DNA of 64,000 nucleotides from Muricea muricata (GCA_963855995.1 OY979718.1:45486059-45550058), one strand, 5' to 3'. Shown: positions 32,701 through 43,379, numbered from the stretch's first letter. Notes: generated from the sequence alone by a model not told the origin. Numbers and translations are program-made.

Positions 32701-34701
32701 CTATAACCGTATGTTAAAATGGTCTCACTAATAATAAAAAAAATATCCAGCAGTTTCTTTGGTATTGCAGCCATGAGCGTGATTAGCCAATGCTGCTAGA
32801 AAACATGTGAAAACAAATGATTTAACATTTTTATGATAGCAATGGTTTAGTGCCACGTTCAGGACGCAAAACAGAAAAGATCCACTTATGTATTAACTAT
32901 TAATAACAAAATGGCTATTGTATCACACGTTAAGGGTTGGTCGACACACCAAAGGCAAGGAATGTTATTAATCATCTACTGTAAATTTACAGTAATGAAA
33001 AGGAAAGGACTTGTTAGAATTGTCTTGTATACTGCTTTGTTTTCCCTTGCATTTAGATGCTTTACTTACTATTTAGATGCTTTGAAAGAGTTAAATGTTT
33101 ATTTGGTTGGTCCATATGATATATTATCTGGCAAAAAATTCAAAACTAGTGAAGATTCTGGTTCACTCTGTCTCCACTACCGTTACTTTTGTGATCCTCC
33201 TGAGTTTGTTACAGTTTTGAAAGGCGACGATTCGGTAGGATTGCATATTGGTTATTATCGGTAAGCATCGCAAAATTATTTTTAGCTGAACATTCATTAA
33301 ACAACTTACTTGTTAGCACATCCTTTCTCTGCATATTTATGAACCAACTTGTTCTGGGTCTATGGAGGGATGTGGTGATACATCCCCCCACAAGCACATG
33401 TTATTAATAAACTATTCCGATAAGCAGTGAATGACGTGACATAGATCATGCATGTAAATCATCTTATAAGCGTGTACGTATATTTTTTATCGGCAAACCA
33501 TGCAACAGCTAACATTTTCTAGCTTTCTTTTTTTAATGTTTGTTTTTCTTGTCAAGGGATATTCCGGAAGAAAAACCAGTATTGGTTGCTTCCAATGAAT
33601 CAAAGACAAGTTATGAGTTCAAAGTACTTGGTGATAACATATTTGCTGGACTAAGGTCAGCTACATTCCTTGTCAAATTAATCCAAAATTGCATAAGACT
33701 GTAGCCATTTGTGAATTATAGGGAAATGCTGCATGTTTATGAAATAATCAAACGTTTTGAAAAAGAACTAATGAAGACAATTTTATGAAATGATCAAAAT
33801 TTGAGAAAATAATATTTTTAAATATTTTTTGATTCGCACCTGATAAGCTATCGAAGCATGCATGTTCTTAAGTTAGTTTTCTAAGATTAGTTCTTGAAGT
33901 GATTGAAACAACGTTTTACGATCATACACAGTCTGTACTTCTCGTATGTTCTTCCTTGAACTTTCAGCAATAGTTTAAAAAATACAAGCAAACAGAAAGG
34001 GGCAACAGAAGCACGCAAACTTAAAGAAAAGATTGAAAGACGAGCCATAGAAAAAAAGTTGAATTTGGAAGCAAACTCTCCATCAATTAAAGCTAGGAAT
34101 AAAAAAGTTGTCGCGAAAACATTTCATAAAATGGGCATTGTTGTTCCATTGGATGAAAGTGGTGTTGGTTACCGTGATCTTCAGATGTCAAATGGTATAG
34201 GAAAAATTATTCTAATAGCTTTAAAGAGAATAATAGAAAGATATTGATAATAAAGTTAATTGTGAAATTAGAATATTAAAACTTTTTCAGCTTAAAATTT
34301 GGAAACTTTCTTTGGTCGCACCTAGTATATATTCACGAGTTTCATATGCATGAGTTTAGTGTTCAGTTTACTTGATGTGTTGTGTTTTGAATATAGGGGA
34401 GCTCAAAAGAATGTTGACAGATATCGTAAATGGCAACCATCGTGAAGTGTTATTGGATGAATTGCAAGATATCATAACACGCATTCAGTTTGCAAATGAT
34501 GAATGCGACTATGGTATGGGACTCGAGTTAGGATTGGATTTGTTTTCATTCGGACACGAAATGTTCAATAGAAAGGCTACGATGTTACTCACATTGGCAT
34601 ACGAATTACTGGGTAAAAGTTCATTTGGGAATGTAATCGAGTCTCATCTGGGACAACGTGACAAGAACACCTTGTATATTGACCTGACTAAAAGTGAATG
34701 A
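23634..34701 (+). CDS. HPF1: HPF1, histone PARylation factor 1 (seven exons)
   Basis: HPF1 binds PARP1/2 in the nucleus after DNA damage and completes their active site so that ADP-ribose is put on serine. Seven exons join in phase to give 374 residues (human HPF1: 346): 23634-23732, 25737-25827, 32575-32694, 33077-33260, 33557-33655, 33968-34194 and 34397-34701. All introns are GT-AG. Exon 1 encodes a PBZ zinc finger (C-x5-C-x6-H-x5-H, residues 7-26), a poly(ADP-ribose)-binding module. Family motifs follow: PQDFYDLWELCKELNP, LVGPYDILSGK, CDPPEF, GDNIFAGL, KKVVAKTFHKMGIVVPLD, VGYRDL and FANDECDYGMGLELG. The last holds the catalytic Asp-Glu pair (Asp283/Glu284 in human; Glu codon at 34,501). 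The Arg of VGYR matches the PARP-contacting Arg239. Intron 2 (6.7 kb) holds most of the transposons between 26 and 32 kb. Confidence 0.93.
24591..24639. repeat. Perfect 23-bp inverted repeat
   Basis: TATAATGACACATGTGCATTATA, a CTA spacer, and then its exact complement. It sits in HPF1 intron 1 and would form a cruciform or hairpin. Origin unknown. Confidence 0.7.
24765..25018 (-). pseudogene. Candidate terminal exon on minus strand, inside HPF1 intron 1
   Basis: On the minus strand a frame of about 80 codons runs to TAG at 24,765-24,767. It is rich in Ser and acidic residues (ESVQESSSDILKDLELIDFE, TDDLMRSM) and ends FVFNNRTFNFSQ. The plus strand is also open here but gives a less protein-like sequence. 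A polypyrimidine/AG acceptor lies near 25,008-25,019. Similar F.NCTFNF tails occur, as I recall, at the ends of transposon-linked HIRAN ORFs, so it could be the last exon of the HIRAN-like relic at 27.1-27.8 kb. Confidence 0.3.
25737..25827 (+). CDS. HPF1: HPF1 exon 2 (charged linker)
   Basis: The acceptor is GTTACAG|GACAAAGG and the donor ATAG|GTATTA. It encodes a hydrophilic linker with a basic KRHRKDED patch that may act in nuclear import. Phase 0 at the start and phase 1 at the end fit exons 1 and 3. Confidence 0.7.
25938..26025 (+). repeat. G-run cluster (quadruplex-capable)
   Basis: Four or more runs of 4-9 G (GGGGGGGGG, GGGGGG, GGGG, GGGGGG) fall within about 90 bp on the strand of HPF1, in intron 2. 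The arrangement looks like decayed copies of a GAGGGG(A/G)GCTTAATTG unit. Confidence 0.45.
26499..26570 (+). repeat. tRNA-like SINE head
   Basis: An A-box-like TAGTGTATTGG (26,507) and a B-box-like GGGCTCAAACCC (26,549) are spaced as in a tRNA, and the T-arm (CTGGG..CCTAG) can pair. The acceptor stem does not pair well, so I call a tRNA-derived SINE or tRNA pseudogene, not a working tRNA. Confidence 0.4.
27071..27755 (-). pseudogene. HIRAN-like domain ORF with acidic repeat tail (transposon-linked)
   Basis: The minus-strand frame from ATG 27,755 to a stop at 27,387 encodes MNAGVREG, then VTRLRGYHVYRTKWKP, VGHIPLELLRYIW and SPLVQGGLEIPIKVTV. This order (GYHVY, VGHIP, SPLVQGGLEIPI) is the HIRAN-like module seen in cnidarian mobile-element ORFs; HIRAN domains elsewhere bind DNA ends. 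Past the stop, and after at least one more frame change, another minus frame reads FKVDTTNDVQIIASDSDSEQ and then a repeated SEQSDCN/EQSN tract to a stop at 27,071, so the gene is broken. It lies head-to-head with the pogo-type transposase starting at 27,999 (244 bp apart), suggesting that both belong to one element. Confidence 0.55.
27078..27270 (-). repeat. 21/12-bp coding minisatellite
   Basis: A 21-bp unit (GAACAATCTGATTGTAATAG-T on the minus strand; Glu-Gln-Ser-Asp-Cys-Asn-Ser) alternates with a 12-bp unit (GAACAATCCAAT; Glu-Gln-Ser-Asn). All units are multiples of three, which fits growth of a coding repeat in the HIRAN-like ORF. The plus-strand frames here are shadows. Confidence 0.75.
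27999..30161 (+). pseudogene. pogo-type (Tc1/mariner superfamily) DDE transposase, interrupted
   Basis: The first part (27,999-28,520) has a basic helix-turn-helix region (KRRRTTYHERDKVKIAKYAN, TVRPWLKKY) for binding transposon ends. The second part (29,220-30,161) carries a catalytic core of the DDE_1 type with IINVDQTP (first Asp), LLLWDAFKAQ (second Asp) and a third position in LLQLLDLTTNA. A 690-bp MITE with a 9-bp target duplication sits between the halves, and the frame is the same on each side of it, so the gene was intact when it was hit. The 3' end runs directly into a Penelope-like fragment. No terminal repeats were identified. It lies in HPF1 intron 2 on the same strand. Confidence 0.75.
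28521..29210. mobile_element. Mutator-like MITE, 154-bp terminal inverted repeats, 9-bp target duplication
   Basis: The outer ends CAACCTGATTCTCAGGGTCT (28,521) and the complement ending at 29,210 are inverted repeats of 154 bp with five mismatches by eye. They are flanked on both sides by GGTCACTAT (28,512-28,520 and 29,211-29,219). Long inverted repeats plus a 9-bp duplication fit Mutator-like (MULE) elements. Each arm contains its own hairpin (CAGGGTCTTC...GAAGACCCTG). The 380-bp interior is AT-rich and has no ORF, so it depended on a transposase from elsewhere. Confidence 0.88.
30162..30690 (+). mobile_element. Penelope-like element, 3' end with GIY-YIG endonuclease
   Basis: The frame to TGA 30,556-30,558 encodes the C-terminal endonuclease of a Penelope-like retroelement: AVYSIPCGDCEKVYLDQTKR, then RLKEHQRAV, AVAEHVCETSHNIAW and RLCLEAWHI. 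The usual YIG is YLD here, which would weaken catalysis. The reverse transcriptase is absent, so the copy is 5'-truncated, as is common on insertion of these elements. About 50 bp past the stop comes a hammerhead-like motif, typical of their terminal repeats. Confidence 0.75.
30604..30650 (+). ncRNA. Hammerhead-ribozyme-like motif of a Penelope element
   Basis: The core CTGATGA (30,608-30,614) is followed by stem II GACAC...GTGTC (30,616-30,634), then GAAA (30,635-30,638) and a minimal two-pair stem III leading to GTC, where cleavage would follow C30,647. This is the short type I layout known from Penelope-like retroelements. Stem I (upstream CCACCC against GTGAAT) pairs poorly, so it may no longer cut well. 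Confidence 0.6.
30990..32038 (-). pseudogene. hAT transposase (BED zinc-finger, ZBED-like), broken
   Basis: Minus strand. The ATG at 32,038 starts a BED-type zinc finger (SGVWKYFKKDEK, CTLCRKAVS) that ends at a good donor (CAA|GTGAGTAAG at 31,899). Further on, in several frames with stops, come LNEIELFAITLDHWTSKAQS, VNDNAANVKAA, CFAYTFQLVANTAVEAFPEF and KLKNECQT followed by WNSLYYL. These are in the order of hAT catalytic-core motifs. The C-terminal dimerisation region is missing or too decayed. Within HPF1 intron 2, opposite strand to the host gene. Confidence 0.75.
32575..32694 (+). CDS. HPF1: HPF1 exon 3
   Basis: The acceptor is TATTTTTGCAG|AGATAGC and the donor CAAG|GTATCG. It encodes PQDFYDLWELCKELNP, the start of the conserved HPF1 fold. 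Phase 1 at both ends. Confidence 0.88.
33077..33260 (+). CDS. HPF1: HPF1 exon 4
   Basis: It encodes DALKELNVYLVGPYDILSGK and the CDPPEF region, and ends at CG|GTAAGC. Two copies of ATTTAGATGCTTT lie 20 bp apart before it (AG at 33,056 and 33,076). Only the second acceptor keeps the frame; the first would meet a TAG at once. Confidence 0.88.
33557..33655 (+). CDS. HPF1: HPF1 exon 5
   Basis: The acceptor is TTGTCAAG|GGATATT and the donor CTAAG|GTCAGC. It encodes RDIPEEKPVLVASNE to GDNIFAGL, phases 2 and 2. Confidence 0.87.
33968..34194 (+). CDS. HPF1: HPF1 exon 6
   Basis: The acceptor is ACTTTCAG|CAATAG and the donor AATG|GTATAG. It encodes a charged helix, then KKVVAKTFHKMGIVVPLD and VGYRDL, which carries the PARP-contacting Arg. 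Confidence 0.88.
34397..34701 (+). CDS. HPF1: HPF1 exon 7 (catalytic Asp-Glu)
   Basis: The acceptor is GAATATAG|GGGAGC. It encodes IQFANDECDYGMGLELGLDL and the C-terminal helices, and stops at TGA 34,699-34,701. Confidence 0.9.
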
Positions 34702-37700
34702 ACTTAGCAGAATCATCCATTAGCGATAAATAACAGTTGAAACGTTTCTGTTGCAGCTACTTCGCAAGCTTTTTCTATTATATATATGTAAACTACGTTC
34801 TTGTAAAATATTGTTGTATATAAAAAAAAAAAAACTTAAATATGAAAAGTAGTGGAGCCATGCGTGTAGTTGGTTCTACGACCATGTCACGATGGCTTGT
34901 GTTTGAAACGTTTTGAAAACAGGAACCACAGAATGTATTCTCAAAAGGTACCAAGTAAAATAGCAAGTAAAACAATTAACGATATATGAAGAACACAAAA
35001 ACAGTTGAAAACGCGTTTTTCATCGAAAATTTAATAACCGTGTACTTTAGGGAAGGTATGTCTTTCAGGACAAATACGGAAGACTTAACGTGTGACCGTA
35101 CTATCGAACGAACGTTAAATTATTTGCTAGTCAATTAATATTGCATTCAGCAACAATCGTTTCACCAAGTTGTCTCAAAATTGTTCGGCTGTTGATTATG
35201 AGAGACATTCCAAATGTTTTAAAGGAAAAAATCTGGAATCACACATCGTAAAATCTGGAAGAGTGAGGAAGTCAGTTAATCGCCATGTAAACTTACCAAC
35301 CTGAAAATTGCGCTTTAAATACTGCATTGTTGCGCTACTTTTATGACGACGGATGCTGCGAAGCAATTCTTTATTATAAAAGAACTACCAGTATTTGTTC
35401 AGTTCGAAATTTTGTTGCTTTTCAAGTGAAAATAATACAAATAACCAGAAGCACCATTGGTTGCAGTACATTTAATTCCTACAAAAAATGTCTGAGAAAA
35501 TTCTAAAATTTATCAGCGACCATTTTAGCAAATTTTTCAGATTTTCAAAACTTCGACCCAAATTTGAGTTGGTGATATTCCCGTCACTATTGCACGCAAA
35601 TAAACATGCCACATTAAGTAAGGCTTTTATTAATACAATTACATCTTAGCGCTTACCATAAGTGCTGTAATAAATAATCCCACGATAATGTGTAGGTTTG
35701 TATTAGACGCCTCTCTCTAGTAGACGCCCCGTGTCTAACAGATGCTACCCCCCCCCCCTCCCGAATCGACGAACCTGGATGAAGACTAAGATATTGACAC
35801 AGATTTATAAAGGACAAAGCATTCTACATTATTACCACAATACGTTGAATATCAGTTGGGCTCGGAAACTATACATGTAGTTTTAGCAAAATACGCGTCT
35901 TAACTAGTTTTGTTTTGTTTTACTGTACTCTATGGATGAAACGGGCGTTTATTAGAGCATTTACGGTTAGATACAGTACCTTTTCGCTGTACTAAATCAC
36001 TAAACGCGTGAACTTTTGCGCCACCGGGTGTGTTTTCAGATATCCAACTACCTTGAAAACTTTCTGTTCGATTCAGTCATTAACGAAATAAAACACATGT
36101 TTTCGGTCATATTTTGAATAAATGATATAACATTTCAAAAACTATTCAAATATGCATTTCATATAATTCTTAGAAATATAATTTCATGTTGAAAAAAAAT
36201 ACAACGTACACATTCTATTAGCGTTTGCAAAGCTATTTACAGCAATAAGAAATAAAATATATTAATTTAACATATATGAATCTAAGAATCTCGTAAGTGT
36301 AATGATAAATGCAGATACTCAGCACACATTGAAAATACACGACTGTGTCAACCAGTTTCTTTTTTTTCTGCGGGTTAGTCGTACACAGCGCACCCTTCAG
36401 GTAACTTTGCTAACGATATGACCCGTTACAAATAATGTGGCAAAAGATTTTGGTTTGAAAATGCATGCTGTGAAAACTGATTTATACGAATCTCATAGAT
36501 TTTGGTCATTAGTGTCCGCCAAATTTGACTTTCACTGAAAAGATCAAATAGGTTAATTGGAGGCGGTAATTGGTAAAACAGTCTGATGCATTCACTAATT
36601 ATAAACAAAGTGAAAGTACTTGAATTGCTTTGATAAGTTCAGTTTATGAAACAAGATCAATGCCACTATAAAACCTCGAGACTGATGCATGTGCATGGTC
36701 AGCCTAGACCTAGAGCCTTATATTTTTAATATGTGCCTTCCGATAGTGTGGCCGGGGCAGAGGAGGCGGAAAGTTTTGGGGCGTCCAGTTAGCTAACTCG
36801 CAAAGCAAGTCTGTGGTGTTACTCTGCATCTATATCCACACCGTACAAGTTGAAAATATACCCGGCCATGGTGGGAACTGATTGAACATGCGACCCTTGG
36901 AATGCAGCGGACCAGGCATTAGGCTAGGGTTCGATTCCCACCTTGACCAGGCCTAGAAAACACCAAAATCACATTAACCTGAGTACATAACACCTTGGTG
37001 TACACAATAAAAATCATGACCTTGAGCCTGCTTAAACGTCATATTTTCCAACTGGAAAGTGCCAAGTAGAATTCGGCCTGAAGGTACGATGACTAAATCC
37101 AGGACTACAGACTACAAGATATTTACAAAAGAGCGAACATACTGTACATCACCTTCATTGCAAATACTAACTACTTAAAATAGTCCAACAGCTTAGTGAG
37201 ATTTCCAATGGAAATAAATATTGATGATAGTTCCATCAGCCTCAAACCGACAACTGGTATCTCTTAAAGGCACCAGCATACAACTTTTGAAATCACACAA
37301 GATTAAATGTCACTAGATTTACAACTACATGATTCAACACGTGCTTAATATACATTTTGAAAACTGATCTTTTGCCCTTCCATCTGACATAGTTCCTTAA
37401 AACTTGAGAAATGCATAAGAGAGAAATGCATAAGAAAGCCTAAGTCTGGTATCGAAATTGGAAATTGAATATGACACTGGTGTTCTTTAAATTTCATCAA
37501 TTAGTCCGGTTTTAGGATTTGAGCCTTCGGTAGGAATTCCACTAGAAGTACCTAAAACGTGAAACAAAAACGGTAGTGTTTTCATTGTCGTTAGAAGTGA
37601 AGCATGACATAAAAACAAAACAAAAAGCAGGAATAATGATTCATGCAATTAAAAGGACAAGTGTGGAGCTCGCAGGGCATTTATGAACAACAGCATGTAA

Positions 37701-37829
37701 TTTTATGTTGAAAAATTTGTTATGAAATTAGTATATTTATAGAGAAGATCTAGACACAATAACCATGTTTCAAAACATAGTTAGTACTTACTACCTACTA
37801 TACAGGGTGTATAAAGAAGGTAATCAAGG
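34702..37829. other. No gene seen; HPF1 3' flank with repeat fragments
   Basis: A poly-A-rich stretch at 34,820 may be the HPF1 3' UTR. At 35,700-35,960, TAGTAGACGCCCC and GGGCGTTTATTAGAG suggest a worn inverted-repeat element. A poly-C tract is at 35,750. At 36,928 GGTTCGATTCC is an exact tRNA B-box, but there is no convincing A-box or stem, so at most a SINE trace (about 36,870-36,960). TATACAGGGTGTATAAAG at 37,799 is a transposon-end-like motif just outside the BEL element. Confidence 0.4.
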
Positions 37830-38065
37830 TGAACGGACTTGGAGTAGATTTAGGAGAACCGGAAGTAAATTGACACTTCCTATACTAGGAATTAAGACAA
37901 AACCGGAAGTAGACCACGTGTAGGACAGTAGGAGGGTAGGAGAAGCGAAAAAGTGTTGAGATGTGAGAGGGTTTTGTGTGTTTGTTTTGTAATAAATTAT
38001 TCGTTTAAAACAATGGGTGAAGCGATTACTTTTATATAATGGAGTGTGCCAAACGATTTGGTACA
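37830..38065 (+). repeat. 5' LTR of BEL/Pao element
   Basis: It begins TGAACGGACTTGG and ends GATTTGGTACA. It contains AATAAA at 37,991 and a TATATAA at about 38,033. It is identical in length and sequence to the 3' LTR. Confidence 0.95.
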
Positions 38066-38069
38066 TTTG

Positions 38070-38081
38070 TGGTGCCGTGAC
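38070..38081 (+). promoter_or_regulatory. Primer binding site, tRNA-His
   Basis: TGGTGCCGTGAC starts 4 bases after the LTR and is complementary to the 3' end of tRNA-His including CCA. Confidence 0.8.
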
Positions 38082-38168
38082 CAGGATTACGAGGATTTAG
38101 TTTGCGAAATTACGAAAGGAAAACAGCGACAAAATACGAAGCACATTGCGAGTTCATTTAATAACGAC

Positions 38169-41100
38169 ATGGAAGACGAGTCTGGTGAGGAAAATCGTGT
38201 AGTTAGCGAGACGGAGAAGAAGCTTGAGGATGACATAAACAAAGAAATTTTGAAGCTTAAGTATTTCTTGGAAGAAACGGACGAATTAATACGAAATAAG
38301 GACTACGATGAGATGGGAAATTTGCATAAGCGGGCGGACAAAATTATCGACAAATTAGCGGACACTATAGCACAAGCAGAGGAACTAAAACTCGATTCGG
38401 GTGTTACTCCTCGGGCGGTTAGACAATGGAAAAAGGATGTGAGATCTCGGTATTTATCGTTGGTTCAAGACAAAAACAAACTATCGCGGGAAATCCAGGA
38501 TAAGCAACGGGATTCGGAACGTGAACGTGAGCAACAACAAGCGGAATTAGAAGAAAGACGACAACAACAACACGAGAGGCGAATGGCGGAACTTCGCGAG
38601 AGACAGGAAGAACATGAAAGGAGATTATGGGAAGAGAAGATGGAGGCAGAGCTACGAATGACGCAACAAAAAATGGAAATGGAGAAATCAGCGAGGGCGA
38701 CAACAGCGAAGATGCCAAAATTGAAAATTACGCCATTTAAGGGGACACCGACTGATTGGGTACGGTTTGAAAACATATTTTTAACACAAGTAGATGCGAA
38801 GGCGATTACGGAAGAAGAGAAGTTTGGATATTTGTTGGAGTTGGTAAATCAGAACGTCAGGGACAAAATTGCTAACCTAAAGCCAGGGAAAGTTGGCTAT
38901 GAAACGGCGTGGAATCGGTTGAAAAAGGAATACGGACAGACGAAGTTAGTGATAAATGCTCATGTTGAGGAAATCGTAAACCTGCCCGTGGTCAAGGGAT
39001 ATAATTACGTCAAGATTCGAGATTTTTACGAGACGTTGAGTAAGAACTATGATGCCTTGTTCACGTTGGGCGAAGCTGATATGCTGAAGGGGTTTGTCAT
39101 GACAACCGTGAATAAACTGCCACAAGTGAAGCCGGATCTTGTACGTACAGATGACACTTGGGAGGATTGGACCATGGCGGCCCTTATCGACGAAATTCGG
39201 AAATGGTTGAGTCGACATAAAGTAGACCCTGGCGAAGCTCGAAAGGAAGGATCTTGGTTCACATCGAAAGGAAATGGTAAGCAGCATCAACCTGGTAAGA
39301 CAATATCTCCTATATGTATTTTTTGTAAGAAAGACCATTGGGGAGGTGATTGTAAAACAGTGGTGACACTTGAAGCACGAAGAAAATATTTTTACGACAA
39401 TGAATTGTGTTTTAACTGTGGCAAACGTGGACATAGGGCTAACAAATGCCACAGTCGAGGATGTATTAAATGCAGAGCTAGGCATCATACTAGTTTATGT
39501 AACCAGGAAAATAACCCCGAAAATCCTGTCTTTACCGGATATACGTCACCAGTCGAAGGTCAAACACTTCCACCAATGATTCCCATTAACGTAAAGGGCA
39601 CAATTCTGTGGGCGTACTTAGATTCTGGGTCCAGCAGAAATTTTATATCAAGTGAAGCCATTCGAATGCTAAAGTTGACCCCAATTCGGCATGAAACACG
39701 TCAGATAGTCACTCTTAGTGGGACTACAAAACAATCCTTGCCAATTTTCGAAGTCACTATGACATCGCTTGACGGTAAGACGAGTGAGAAGATAGAGTTA
39801 ACTGGTAGTAAGCTGTCCGATTTCACAACAGTGCACCGTCCAAAGTTGAGTGATTTGAAATCGAAATACAAGCATATCGCAGATAAGGGTTTCTACATGA
39901 AGCAGGGAGATGAGTATCGAATGCATGTTATTTTGGGAGATTCTACGTACTGTCGGATTAAAACGGAGGAAGTTTTGAAGGGGAACCCCGGTGATCCCAT
40001 AGTTGAGGGCACCACCTTTGGCTGGACAGTCCACGGTGGGGAGTTTCAGAGTGACGGGTGTTGGTTCTCTCGGGAGGTCCAGGATTGTCAGCAACTGTAT
40101 AGTTTAGACGTGTTAGGGGTAGAAGATCGGGGTGAGAATAATCAACTTGACGTGCACCGAGAGTTTAAAGAGAACCTTACTAAAGACGAACATGGGAGAT
40201 ACGAGGTAAAGGTACCGTGGATACCTGGCGCGCAGTTAAACGAGACTAATGAAGTGCAGAGTAGATTACGTTTGAAACGGGTAGAGAAGAAACTCGAGTG
40301 CAACGAGAGCTTGCGAAAGGACTACGAAAGAATTGTCGTTGACCAAGTCACAGCCGGAATAATAGAGAAGGTACCTGACACTCCTACGGGGGAGCGGGTA
40401 TTCTATATGCCTCACAAACCCGTCGTCAAACAAGAAGCAACAACTACGAAAACTCGGATGGTTTTCGACGCTAGCGCCAAGCCACAACCTACTTCAAGCA
40501 GCATTAATGAATGCATGTACCCTGGCCCTTCGTTGCAACCCTTGTTGTGGGACATACTTGTTCGAGCTCGGATGTGTCCATACCTATTGATAGGAGATAT
40601 AGAAAAGGCGTTCTTACAGATTGGTCTCAGCGAGGAAGATCGGGACGCGTTTCGCTTTCTTTTCAATTTAAACGGAAAGGAAAAACATTTTCGGTTTTCG
40701 CGTATTCCATTTGGTGCCGAAGCTAGCCCCTTCATGTTGGGTGCGACGTTAGATTACCATTACGATCAACAGCCAGACACGGTTAAAGAGACGGTGTGCA
40801 CGCTGAAAGAGAACACTTATGTAGACAATTTGATGGTGACGGGAACCAAAGTCGATGATTTACGTAAGTTTAAGTTTGAAGCCACGGAGGTTTTAGAGAA
40901 CGGGAAATTTCCCGTGCACAAATGGGAAAGCAACGTGTTAGCCTTAGAGAGCGGAAACATGCACAACCCGGGAAAGATCTTTGGACATGCCTGGGACAAG
41001 GTGAGGGACACCCTGAAAGTTCAGGTGCGTGAAAACGACGTTGGTCAGTTAACCAAGAGAGCTATACTTAGCCGATTAGGGAGAATCTACGATCCATTAG

Positions 41101-43379
41101 GAGTCATTTCACCAACGACAGTCGAAGGCAAGCGGATCTATAGAGACACCTGCGAAGGTGAAAGAAGTTGGAATGCAGATGTTTCCCCAAGGATTACCCA
41201 ACAGTGGAATAATTGGACGAAGCAGTTGCGAGATGTTGAGGTACCGAGAAGCTTAGTGTCCTCTGGGAAGACTAAGGGTATTGATCTGCACTTGTTTTCG
41301 GACGCGAGTACAATGGCGTGTTGTACTGCAGCGATTGCAGTTGTCGAGGACGGTTCTGGGAAGTCGAAAGGGCTTTTAGCCTCAAAGTCTCGTCTATCCA
41401 AACGAAATACATCAGTGCCTAGATTAGAATTGGTCAGCGGGCATATGGGAGCAAACCTGGCTAGAAACCTCACTCGTGCGCTGAAAAGATTGCCCATTCG
41501 ACTGGTAGTTATATGGATGGACAGTTTGGTATCTCTTTACTGGATTCTTAATCCAGGGAAACCTTGGAAGACCTTTGTCTCCAATCGCGTAAAGAAAATA
41601 GCAGAGATCACACAAGAAGTGAAAATCCAATGGAAGTTCTGTCCAAGTGGAAGAAACCTTGCAGATATTGGAAGTAGAGGGGCATCCTTAAACAAGATGG
41701 AGAAGAGTGGTTGGTTCGAAGGCCCGGATTGGTTGCTGAAGGAGGAAGAGTGGCCGGAACAACCAAGCCTTAAGTCGTCCGTTGAAGCGCTACATGAAGA
41801 GAAACCCATTCGGGAACTTGTCTCATTCGTAGTAGAACGGCATGATGATGAGTTAGACGAGCTTTTGCGACGAAGAACCTATTGGCAAACGGTTCGTATT
41901 ACAACGTGGATTCTTAGATTTGTATATAACGTACGAGCGAAGAAGAATCGGGTCAAGAAGAGACGGGGACCCCTAACTACGGACGAGTTATCAGAGGCGC
42001 AAAACTGCTGGATACGGAGAGAGCAACGTTACGTTCTACGAAACCTCGAGCAACCAGGTTGGTCTCTGTTCGAAGATCCAGAAACGAAGGTCCTGAAATG
42101 TCAAGGACGAATCCCGAACTATACACCAGTCTATCTGGAAGACGGAGTTTTTGTAAGAAAGTTGATTAGACACGTCCATGAGAAAGTCATGCACCTTGGT
42201 ATCGCCAGCACGATGGCAGAAATCAGGGAAAACTGGTGGATTCCCCGTCTGCGCTCATTGGTAAAGAGACATATTCACAATTGCAACGTCTGCAAAGTTT
42301 TTGCAACCAAACCATTGGTACCGTCGACTACTGCTTCGTTACCAAACTTTCGTCTTGAAGCGGTCCGGCCATTCCAACATACGGGGGTGGATTTCGCGGG
42401 ACCCTTGGTTTATAGAAAGAAAGACAAGTCAGAAGGGAAGGCGTACATCATAATATTTACGTGCGCGGTTACCAGGGCGGTACATTTGGAAACAAGCAAG
42501 TCTCAGTCTGCTGAAGAGTTCCAAAGCAAGCTGAATTCGTTTATAACGAGGAAGACAAGACCGAATTTGATAGTGTCGGACAACGCCACTGTTTTTAAGG
42601 CTACGGCGAAATGGATTCGTATGATACGAAAGAGCGAGCAATTGCAGAATCATCTTGCCACTCAAGAGATTCGTTGGAAATTTAACCTGGCCAAATCACC
42701 GTGGTGGGGTGGCATGTACGAGAGATTAATCAGAGAGATAAAGAAGGTGTTCTATAAGACATTGGGCAAGACGCACCTTTCCTTTGCTCAATTCGAAGCC
42801 GTTGTGATGGACATAGAGAGACATTTAAACAATAGACCGTTGACATATGTGGAGAGTGATGGAGGTGGCGAGGAGGTGCTGACTCCCAATTCAGTCATGT
42901 GGGGACAGCAGTCACACATCTTAGAAGATTCCGAAGAAGAGGAAGAAGAACTTGCGAAGTTTCATCGACGTTTAGTAAAGGCTCGACAGCATGCGTGGAC
43001 ACGATTACGCAAGGAGTATATCCACGGGCTGATGGAAAGTCATCGGATTAACCGAAATACAACGCCGTCGCCGGAAGTAGGAGAGATTGTTCTTATTGTG
43101 GGCGAAGAGAAGAATCGTGGGAGATGGATGAAAGGAAAGGTTTTGCGAATTGTAAGAGGAGCAGATGGTGTCGCCAGAGGAGTGGTTTTATTACATAAGG
43201 GGAATAGACTTGAACGACCTATTCAGGCAATTTGTCCCCTCGAAATTAGAAGTACAGAAAAGGAGACCATAGTGAAGAAAGAAGAGGAGCCGACAAAGGA
43301 ACCTAATCGAGAGAAAAGAAAGGCAGCTGCTGATGCACAAGCGAAGATTCGTGAGTTAGCAGAAGACGATGCTATTTGA
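38169..43379 (+). CDS. BEL/Pao gag-pol polyprotein
   Basis: 1,736 residues from the first ATG (38,169) to TGA; the frame is open upstream into the LTR, but that part contains the primer site. Order: coiled coil rich in Gln/Glu/Arg (about 100-180), gag-like DUF1759 region (about 185-330), three zinc knuckles (about 383-444), aspartic protease (DSGS near 485), reverse transcriptase ([19 protein letters not shown]; catalytic box YVDN at about 884), RNase H (LFSDAST, Asp1045), then integrase with its H2C2 finger and D1408, D1471 and E1518, and a DUF5641-type tail that likely binds chromatin. The catalytic box is YVDN, not YVDD; I recall Asn here in some BEL members, so this need not mean inactivity. 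Internal minus-strand frames are shadows. Confidence 0.95.
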   Translation: MEDESGEENRVVSETEKKLEDDINKEILKLKYFLEETDELIRNKDYDEMGNLHKRADKIIDKLADTIAQAEELKLDSGVTPRAVRQWKKDVRSRYLSLVQDKNKLSREIQDKQRDSEREREQQQAELEERRQQQHERRMAELRERQEEHERRLWEEKMEAELRMTQQKMEMEKSARATTAKMPKLKITPFKGTPTDWVRFENIFLTQVDAKAITEEEKFGYLLELVNQNVRDKIANLKPGKVGYETAWNRLKKEYGQTKLVINAHVEEIVNLPVVKGYNYVKIRDFYETLSKNYDALFTLGEADMLKGFVMTTVNKLPQVKPDLVRTDDTWEDWTMAALIDEIRKWLSRHKVDPGEARKEGSWFTSKGNGKQHQPGKTISPICIFCKKDHWGGDCKTVVTLEARRKYFYDNELCFNCGKRGHRANKCHSRGCIKCRARHHTSLCNQENNPENPVFTGYTSPVEGQTLPPMIPINVKGTILWAYLDSGSSRNFISSEAIRMLKLTPIRHETRQIVTLSGTTKQSLPIFEVTMTSLDGKTSEKIELTGSKLSDFTTVHRPKLSDLKSKYKHIADKGFYMKQGDEYRMHVILGDSTYCRIKTEEVLKGNPGDPIVEGTTFGWTVHGGEFQSDGCWFSREVQDCQQLYSLDVLGVEDRGENNQLDVHREFKENLTKDEHGRYEVKVPWIPGAQLNETNEVQSRLRLKRVEKKLECNESLRKDYERIVVDQVTAGIIEKVPDTPTGERVFYMPHKPVVKQEATTTKTRMVFDASAKPQPTSSSINECMYPGPSLQPLLWDILVRARMCPYLLIGDIEKAFLQIGLSEEDRDAFRFLFNLNGKEKHFRFSRIPFGAEASPFMLGATLDYHYDQQPDTVKETVCTLKENTYVDNLMVTGTKVDDLRKFKFEATEVLENGKFPVHKWESNVLALESGNMHNPGKIFGHAWDKVRDTLKVQVRENDVGQLTKRAILSRLGRIYDPLGVISPTTVEGKRIYRDTCEGERSWNADVSPRITQQWNNWTKQLRDVEVPRSLVSSGKTKGIDLHLFSDASTMACCTAAIAVVEDGSGKSKGLLASKSRLSKRNTSVPRLELVSGHMGANLARNLTRALKRLPIRLVVIWMDSLVSLYWILNPGKPWKTFVSNRVKKIAEITQEVKIQWKFCPSGRNLADIGSRGASLNKMEKSGWFEGPDWLLKEEEWPEQPSLKSSVEALHEEKPIRELVSFVVERHDDELDELLRRRTYWQTVRITTWILRFVYNVRAKKNRVKKRRGPLTTDELSEAQNCWIRREQRYVLRNLEQPGWSLFEDPETKVLKCQGRIPNYTPVYLEDGVFVRKLIRHVHEKVMHLGIASTMAEIRENWWIPRLRSLVKRHIHNCNVCKVFATKPLVPSTTASLPNFRLEAVRPFQHTGVDFAGPLVYRKKDKSEGKAYIIIFTCAVTRAVHLETSKSQSAEEFQSKLNSFITRKTRPNLIVSDNATVFKATAKWIRMIRKSEQLQNHLATQEIRWKFNLAKSPWWGGMYERLIREIKKVFYKTLGKTHLSFAQFEAVVMDIERHLNNRPLTYVESDGGGEEVLTPNSVMWGQQSHILEDSEEEEEELAKFHRRLVKARQHAWTRLRKEYIHGLMESHRINRNTTPSPEVGEIVLIVGEEKNRGRWMKGKVLRIVRGADGVARGVVLLHKGNRLERPIQAICPLEIRSTEKETIVKKEEEPTKEPNREKRKAAADAQAKIRELAEDDAI

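Noticed and set aside
36928..36938. tRNA gene suggested by an exact B-box
   Set aside because: No A-box at the right distance and no acceptor or anticodon stem.
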